Positions 49,501 through 58,500 of a stretch of DNA of 64,000 nt are shown here, in pieces. The stretch comes from Notospermus geniculatus (taxonomy: Eukaryota > Nemertea > Pilidiophora > Heteronemertea > Lineidae). The stretch's first letter is position 1. Each line of letters begins with the position of its first letter. The notes below the pieces were generated by a model. That model made no database searches and was not told the DNA's origin. It was given only the letters and a program-made list of their open reading frames with translations. A program made the translations under genes and the position numbers. The stretch covers positions 716,871 through 780,870 of the forward strand of contig NMRB01000044.1 in NCBI GenBank assembly GCA_002633025.1. The letters run 5' to 3'.

Positions 49501-52500
49501 TATATCAAATAGCATGATTTCTGCCAACAAGTTCATAAAATTACTTTAGAATGTTTCAATTCCATTACATGTATTACAAGATGAAATATTGGTTTATTTA
49601 AAACACCGTGAAAAAACCACGAACCGGAATAGAATATCAGCCAGACTGGTGCTGATCCCTGATCAAAATCAACGGCTCGTTAAGAAGAATGTTTATGATT
49701 GTTCTTCGAGGAAGAAGTACATGAGTTGTATTTTTTTAAAAAGTGGATAATATGAAAAAGAATTAGAAAATTGTTTCATGTCATATTCGTTTTGGAATTC
49801 ATGACCACCGTGTGGAAAATTTCAAAGCATTGTGTTTTTACTGGTCTTTTTCGCAGTATGAACTAAGGATGTGCTGATGTACACGCCATGACAAACAGTT
49901 CTGATTGAGTTCTTGCCTACTTCCCACCTAACAACCGTTCTGACTGTTGCTTGTTTTCCATGTCTGTTTGTAGCTCAAGCTCTAGAGGTCAAGATCATAC
50001 TACATGTCAACAGTCTGAGTGCCCTCAGCGAAATAACTATGGTAGGTATGCCTTTATTAGGTTTTCTTATAGTTCCTTTATTAAACGTCTCATGGCTGTT
50101 TTGTAATATTCGGCGGAGATTGACGCATTCCGATAGTCTACAGACGCGATGTCCATCGTTTGACGAGTTTATATAGGGATTATGTTACCGAACCACTTGT
50201 ACATGGAGATAATGTTGATGTATTAGTGTATCCATTTTATCTATTGTGAGGTAATGAAAACGAGAAATCAATTGTAAATGATATATAGTTGAACTGCGAG
50301 GGAGGTTGTTGAAAAAGTAACGAATGTCAGCTACAGTGGGTATACTAGATAATAAACACGACTTCGACGCTATTTCAGTGGATTTACAGCTACCGTTGCA
50401 TTTCGATTCCTCCATCACCCGAATCAAAGACAAAGCCTCTCACTGCCACCCTTCGTGGCGTGAACCTTGATAAACCACACAGAGGGATTGCGTGCCAATC
50501 GATACACAACTTTGTTGGTATAATAATTGGGAATAGATCAAAGGCTCATACTTCTTGCCAGAGACGTTAACTCTATCTCTGTGCTGGCTTCCATCAAGCT
50601 TTTCTTGGACAACCAATTATTGGTTTTGGAGACGGAGACTTACTACCTCAGTCAGGCCCAGAACCGAAGGCTAACTGATTTGAGCAACTCATTAGCAACT
50701 CGTTGGCCTATCATCCATTCCACTGTCCCATATGGGTGCCCCAAGAGTAGAAAATATGGAGCCATGGTGAAGACTTGAAAGCAATGTTTGGTCGTTGATG
50801 ATGACGAGGAAGATCAAAAGGTAGTAAGGTACATGTGGAATGGCTTACAGAATAAGCAAGTCGTAGATGGTATACACCAAACCTAATCCTAAATTCCACC
50901 GAATCGCCAGGCATTCTGGTGTGAAGAAACGTAGCATACCAGTAACACAACGATGACAAACCTCGCGAGCCAATGCACCATCGCGTGTCAGCCAATAGGA
51001 GCAGTCAGCCGCGCATATTGCCAACAGATGGCAGCAAAGTTCTAGTGGACCAATGTGCAGGAAAATCTACGTGACTGCTGCTCGATCAATAATGACTGGG
51101 TCCGCTATGCATTGAATTGGGCCGTAGTGACACCTATTGGTCAATTCGCTGACAGCTCCTATTTCAGAGTCTGAAGACCAAGAATACCTTGCCGAGACAG
51201 CGTCTGTTGCGCATCAAACAGCGGTAAAGAGGCTGTCAATATGAGGGACGATTATTGCCATTCGCAAGTTATAGTCTCGAGTCAAAACAGACGATACCAA
51301 TCTGCAAACAGACGATACCAATCTGCAAACCATTGATCGGTTTGTTCATGCACTCTCATGGTCTGAGGTGGCAATTCGTCACTTGTTACCCCACAAATAT
51401 TGTGACTCTGATTTGTCACTCAGACGCCGGTGTTGATACCCAGGATACCCAGCCCCGGTGCCCCGCCTTTCGTGGAACAGAATTTGGGGAAGGCTACTAA
51501 GTCTGATAATGGAATAGGTTGGCTGCATCGAATTCCTAAAACACTGGTAGACTTTCACAGTCAGATTATCGCTGTCAGCAAGTAATTTGGAGTTTTGAAC
51601 AAAAAGAAGCAATGACAATCACAGCTTTGCTATGGAGAATTTATATTCACCTCTGAACGTTGAATTAACCAGTAAGTTATCAGTCCATTTGCCACTGGCA
51701 TTTCGTAATCATTTGCCAAGGACAATATTTGTGTTTACCAGTGTTTATTAGGATAGTCTGTGAGATATTGGATGATAAATCGAAGTTGAAGCAATAACGA
51801 TTTCTGTCAGACACAACGCATGGCCGCCGCGGCGTTCAAGTGGATCATCACTTGTGACTGTCATTTTCAGTTCCTCATTAGAATATAAATCAAACGCAAA
51901 CCCGGCTTTGTTTTGACAGTAGACTAATGACATTTAAATACACAGCTCTTTAACTTTCGGAACCACGTCGAAGCAGACGTACAGTGATTAGCGGATGTTA
52001 GATACAATCGGTGTACCATGAATTATTCCGGCGTTGTTAATATCCGACCGATGCTCCTCCAATGTACCTGGTGTTCTGATGTTTACACTCACTGAATTCA
52101 TCGAAAAGGTTACTCAGGGAGTGAAGCGAATCGTGCCATTGCCGAAACCATCTGTGGGAGCTTCTCTCACACATTGGGCATGTGGCAATGATTGACATAT
52201 GTAGGGTTCGTTCTGCATCGTTCTTAGGCTCTGCGTTGCAACAGACCAAAAGGCTTGCTAATAGGTACAGTACATGTACAATACATGTACATTAGGCCAT
52301 GTACACGATTAACAATATTGCACTGATGAAATCAAGATACGCCGCATACCCTGGCGATCACTTGATAAAACAATTCCCGTCTATACAAAAGCAATACGAT
52401 ATCTTCCATCCAGTAACCCGACCAAAGCAGTCTCGACCGAACCCACTTCGCTAAGGGCAAGTTTTCTTGCTCTCACAAGAATGTGTGGCGGCAGCAAAAG

Positions 52501-55500
52501 AAATCTCAGAAAACAAGACTCGTCGAGAATCAAACAGATTTGACATTTGGGAAGGAAAATTGCTTCTTCATCAGATTAATGACAAAACGAGTTGCCTGCA
52601 TTTGGAAGTTTTCAGTGGTTCTCAGCGGTGATGGAGGGAGCGAGTGCTAAAACCACTGATTATCTCAGGATGAGTTGGCTGTGTATAGACTGGGTAAACC
52701 GGGAACGCGCCACAAAATTGCTAGTTGAGAAAAGAAACCTCCCATGTGGGCATTGGTGCAATGCGCCATCGCGACTAGACTGACAAGGCCGATGCACATC
52801 ATACATGACTAGCGATCTCTCGGGTCCTTCGAATGATAATCCCCAGATCAGCGATGACGGCTTTGATATCAAATCTGCTGATAATCAGGTTGGGGTTCCA
52901 AGCTGATACTGCCAGTTAATTACACGGTGTAGGTTCTCTGTCAAATATTTCATTGATTTCGGATCAGCATCATCATATAAGAGTGGGTAGACAGGTGAAA
53001 GTACAGGCGACATCAGAAAAACACACATTCGATATGTATGTATAGGTAGCCATCATTTTCGACGCTCTTTTAGGTGTCTTGTTATGAGGATTTCGATTCG
53101 AGAACGTTAACCATCGATGACAAAAACATATAGTAGAACTCGCATATAACGTACTGATTGGGAACAGCAATTTCTGTCAGTGTCCGTTATATGCGAAGTC
53201 TGTTACATGTGCACATGACCTATCCATTGTTAGACGGGACCGGGACTTCAAGAATCGGTACGTTAGACTAATGTCCGGTTTATGCGAGGCCGTTATATGC
53301 GACTTCTGCTGTACTTCCATAAGATTTTTTTTTGAAAAATAGCATTAATTTTTAAGTCAATCGAAACTCATGTTGCCACCTGACATTCCACCGAAAGCAT
53401 TTTCCAATGCGCCCCATGTTACATGTTGGGAGGTTGCGAATAGTTTACTTAAACTTTCGGTACGTCGAGGTAGACAATGAAGGCTGAGAAAGCTCAGAGG
53501 ATTAGACAAGATGCCAGTGGGCGAAAACAAACGCTGAATGTAATGGAACCATCATAACCTTTGATATATCAAAGATTATTACGGTTCTAGAATCAATAGA
53601 ACTGGCTATCAGACAGAGTTCTACATATAATCAATAGAACAAGCAATCAGAGAGAACATCAGGTGTGTGTTCCCCAGAATTGAATTCTGCAATTCATACT
53701 TAAGTAGTATGATGACAACAGAACTTTCCTCTTTGTCAATGACATCCATTGACTCTCTGCCATAACTCATGCAATAAACAGACTCAGCTAGAGATTGTTC
53801 CGACCGAAAGTGACTTCGCAGGTTCTAGAAGTCCCAGATTACTTTCGTACGGTGCTTTCAGCAAAAAAGATGAGTTACTGTCAGGCGTTACCGTACACAT
53901 GTTTTGTTGTTGTGTGATTAATTGTAGGGTGATACACCTCTACTTCCACAGGGATATCACTTGTAGTTCGATAAGATGTGAATGATGGTTATTTGTGGCC
54001 ATAAAGCATCTGCACTCTCAATCTCCCTTTCTTGTCGTTGACGTTGATTTTGATTTACGAAACTTACGTCGTGGAAGGGGGAGTGAAGGGCCACGCGGTA
54101 CTGGCGGGCATGTCGGGGAATGAGGAGCGAGCAGTCAACCAGTGCCGCTTCAGACCATTGGTTAATGTGTCCCGCTTGGCGTGTCCCTACTCAGGTGGAA
54201 CTCGATAGAATTTCGTGACAAAAAGAAACCACGAAGCCGTATCCATAACGTGATATATTATGTTACTGCAAGCATGCAAAGGCCAGAGTCCAGACCCGGA
54301 TATTTTCTTTCTTGCCGTTTCGAAGAAGGAAGCACGCTTTCGTCACAGGATCAGACGTGCTCCCCAGATTCACTCGAGGATATGCGATAGCAGCCATGAG
54401 TCTAGCCGCAGATAGGGATGTTCCCGAGAGATATGCTTGATATTTTCACAAAAATCTTGCACCCCGGAGTGCGAAATTGATTGCTCCTCTGCTATCGCTA
54501 CGGCCATCAGGCTCACGTCATCTCCATCTGGTAATCAATTAACTCCTAGACCGTGGCGTGTGTTCTTCATGTCGCATTGATCAGAGTGAGTTTGATGACC
54601 TAGCGAAGAACTTCCGCAAACAACAGAAATGGCAGTTATTTTAAGAACGCGACGTCAGACTCCGGCAAATACGCAGAGTTCCCGCCAATAAAGAGCAGCG
54701 GCTTAAGTTACATGTAGATTCATACTTTCCGTTTTTGCGCTTTGTGCGTGTCCGCTCCTATGTGAATGCGTGGTAGAAAAAGTAATTTTATTGTTGGTAC
54801 CGCACATAAACATCGGGAACGGACAAGCGCAAAGCGCAAAACGGAGAAGTATGAATTGGCCATTAGGCCTACGACACCTTGGTCGAAAGCGTTTACAGCG
54901 AGTAGGAGGGTCAACGCCAGGAACTTTCCTGGTTGCAATTACAACAGGCAGAATGCACGATTACAGATATGCACAACTGCAATTACAAATACACAATTAC
55001 AAATGCAAACTGATTTGATATTTCAGGACTACAGCATCGACATGTACTTCGACCAGGTATGGAAGGACATCCGCCTCGCTCACAATTGGACAACTGGTCG
55101 CATCACCATTGACCATGGAATTGCTCGCAAACTTTGGCAGCCAGATACATATTTTCTAAATGCAAAACACGGCCACACACATGACCTTATGGTGTCCAAC
55201 GAATGTGCTTTCCTTTTACCAGATGGAACGGTCCAATACAGTAGAAGGTAAGGTGTACAGTAGGATTGTACTCTAAAGCCGAAGCAGTAGGAGAACCGCT
55301 GGCCAAACGTATCACGCTGATTTGAAGACGACAGAATCCGGGTTCTTTCAACAACAACAACAACAAAATTTTTTCTAGAAGATGATGATTGACCTGACGT
55401 TTTCGCTGCTTGCATTTCTGCACCAAAGTGTCAAATAGATAAATACGATCGTGCATTGAAATGGATGCATTGAACGATGGGGCATCAGGTCAGCGGTGCA

Positions 55501-58500
55501 CATGCGTTCACCGATTCTTATCGTGCAAGTGCGTCATTGCCATGGACGATGTTCATCTCAGGGGAGTGCTCTGTGGTCCCCGCGTCACGCTCTATAGTCT
55601 CCTGCTGATTGTCAGTAGCTTCTAGGCAAAACATACCATGGAAGTCAGACACCCAAGGAATGCAAAACTGTTTTTTTCGCACATCCTCCGTACTGGAATT
55701 AACTTGCGGAAATAGCCTGGTCAATTCATTTCCTGAACTGCCGTGTTCCGTCCGGTCGTTCGAACGGGACATTGAATTAATCATGAATCCCAGAGAAATT
55801 CAAGTATTCAAGGAACTGCGGTTGGATTGTAAATTTCACCATACTGTTGGGGAATGTAAGATGGACATTTCAAATCTTAGGGGGTTTGAACGACGTACAT
55901 TAGAACCACTTAAACCTGAGACAGATGATCGATCCGCATCAAACAACCTTAATCCTTCCGTAATTGGAAATTTATATTCAATCAAGTAACTCGTTGTCTG
56001 ATTGTGCGCCTTACAAGAAATGTCTTTTTTTCTTGCAGAGTTTCTTTGGTTGTGGCATGCACCATGAATCTACATTACTTTCCAATGGACGAGCAGGACT
56101 GCAGCCTCGTGCTAGGAAGCTGTGAGTCTCCTTCAAAACTAAACTGAGTCTAAGTCCCTTAAAACTAATGCTCAAAGGAGATCCAGTTGCGATTGCCTTG
56201 CAGCTGTTTATTGATTAGAAAGAAACCTTCCTCTAGTCATTCCACAATTGGTCAGATGAAAATGTAAACAATGGGCGAAGATTCATAAAGAATTTCAGAT
56301 TGGTTGTTCGAAAACTTAAATGACAGAAACCACATTCAAGAATGCCAGCATAAATGCCATCTTGGATGAGTGGCAGTGCAAGTCATTAAAGGCACCGTCC
56401 TCTCAGAGACCAAGCCCTCACAAAAAATACAGTTTGATTGCTCAAGCCGTTCTCAAGAGAATTGATGGAGACTGAATTCAAGATGGCCACCATAGTCGCC
56501 ATCTTGGATGAGCGGTGGTGCTGGTCATCAAACGAAACCTCCCCCTCATAGAGACCAATCGTCACAAAAAATTCAGGTTGATCGACCAAAGCGTTCTCAA
56601 AATAACTGACGGAAAACGAATTCAAGATGGCCGTCACCTTGGAGAGCAGCGGTACTGACCTTCCCTCACAGAGACCTTCGGACGTCGAGGGCATAAAAAT
56701 GATAATGACATTCTGGAAGAATGCCTGATGACGACCCGTGACGAGAGTTAATCAACCCTTTGATCATTTATATATCATTTAGTTTCAAGAAACAATCAAC
56801 TATCGCTTGTCTAAGGATTTTTTAACAGGATTACACCAGCGGGCGATACATTTAATCAGACAGACAGTTGAAGGTACAGTTCATCGAACTAAAGCCTTCC
56901 TAAGGGAAATTTAAGACAAGACTCTGTTGGATGGGTTTTTCTTCCCAACAATACTCCCTTGGTCGTTGTCGATTTCAAATGATGCATTTCATTATCTCCT
57001 TCTTAAATCTCATTCTTGGCACTTAACCAACAGAGGGAATTACTGAAGGTCCTTTCGGACTGGTTTCCGCCAAGCTGAATGTACATCACTGGCACGCCGA
57101 TCCGGTCGTATAAATTCCGGTGTCCGTTTGCCCATTTTTCGGATATGATGATACAGAAATCCATGATCGACTTTTTACGGACAGGAATCAGACAGGATCC
57201 GTTTGCCAGAGATCGACTCGTGAAACGACGAGCTTAAGTTTACGAATACTAACCACTGCCCAGCCTGAATGAGTAAAATTTCCACATTATTCAGCAAACT
57301 ACGCGATAAAATGCAACCAAGTAATGTGGAAAAACATTCCCACTCGCATTTTCGTTTAATAGCTATGGTTTGAATTAGATTCATAAATTTTACATGCATG
57401 TTAGTCGTCAGGTGAGGCATAAAATTACATCGAAATCGTATCTAAACAAGTTTGAAAAACAACTTCTTAAACTTCCATGAAGTTTACTCAGTTTTTTGCA
57501 TGCAGTTAGCAAAGTTCGACACCAAAGCATCTCGAAATTTTCGTATTTTAGCTAACATAATTCTTACAAATAACGTTTTCAATAGTTCCACGAATTCGGT
57601 AAAACGGCAACTGAAAACATCACATTAAAGAATTTTCACAGCCACCAAGGCATGCAGTTTTTAGGGACAATATCCACAAGTACAGATGATGATTTTCCAT
57701 TCTACAAGAGGAATTCTGTAATAAGTCTAAATTACATTCTGTCTTGGTGAGCCCCATTAATCACTCGGGATGAAAATATTACAGCAATGAATCACATCCT
57801 ACCGATTTGCGAAGAGCGTCGACAGCAAGCTTCTCTGTTGTTGGCGAGATTGTTAACCGTGTCTCCATCCTGATTGACCTAAGAGTGGGATGATACTATC
57901 AAAATGTCTATTAATACGAACTTTTACATAGGACAGAGTGGTGAGGACAGAGTGGGTGGTGTCATTGTCGCTTGCAATTTGTTTTCTTATAGACGTAGGA
58001 TTTTTCTCAGACTCTTTGATATCTAATGCCAAATGTTTTAGATGTGTGTTTTATCAAATTCTGTGATATCTAAATGTAAAATGTTTTAAGGCATGTTTCA
58101 TCTATATGGTCACGAGTCATGAACTGGTCAAAATTTTCGTTGCATGGTCAGAATGACCGATTTTTCGATTTTCACAGCATGGAGACCTTGTACCACCCTG
58201 CTGATGTTAGTGAAGAAATCAGTCTAAAATATTGAGAAATAAGAGAGCTATCATGATTTATAACTAACAAATGTAATGGAAAAGCCATTACGAACCACAC
58301 ACATTTTACACGTTTTCTCAAAACGTACATAGGTCAACATAAAACTAAATTAAAATGACATTTTCCAACAAAAATGAGCAGTGTCTGTTTTAAAATGTTC
58401 AGGAGGCATCACNNNNNNNNNNNNNNNNNNNNNNNNNNNNNNNNNNNNNNNNNNNNNNNNNNNNNNNNNNNNNNNNNNNNNNNNNNNNNNNNNNNNNNNN

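Larger units (their letters stand above)
50042..55026 (+). other. Channel intron between exons 3 and 4 (about 5 kb)
   Basis: Large intron. Contents I can name are a 21-bp direct duplication at 51287-51328, an ACATGTAC cluster at 52266-52292 and a pogo-like MITE at about 53130-53313. Several open frames of 60-80 codons occur, none recognised and none with family similarity. The last 130 bp has imperfect CAATTACAA repeats just before the exon 4 acceptor. Confidence 0.6.

Noticed and set aside
55609-55989. Open frame of 126 codons between exons 4 and 5
   Set aside because: This family has no exon at that position, the start is TTG, there is no match to channel sequence, and exons 4 and 5 join perfectly in phase without it.
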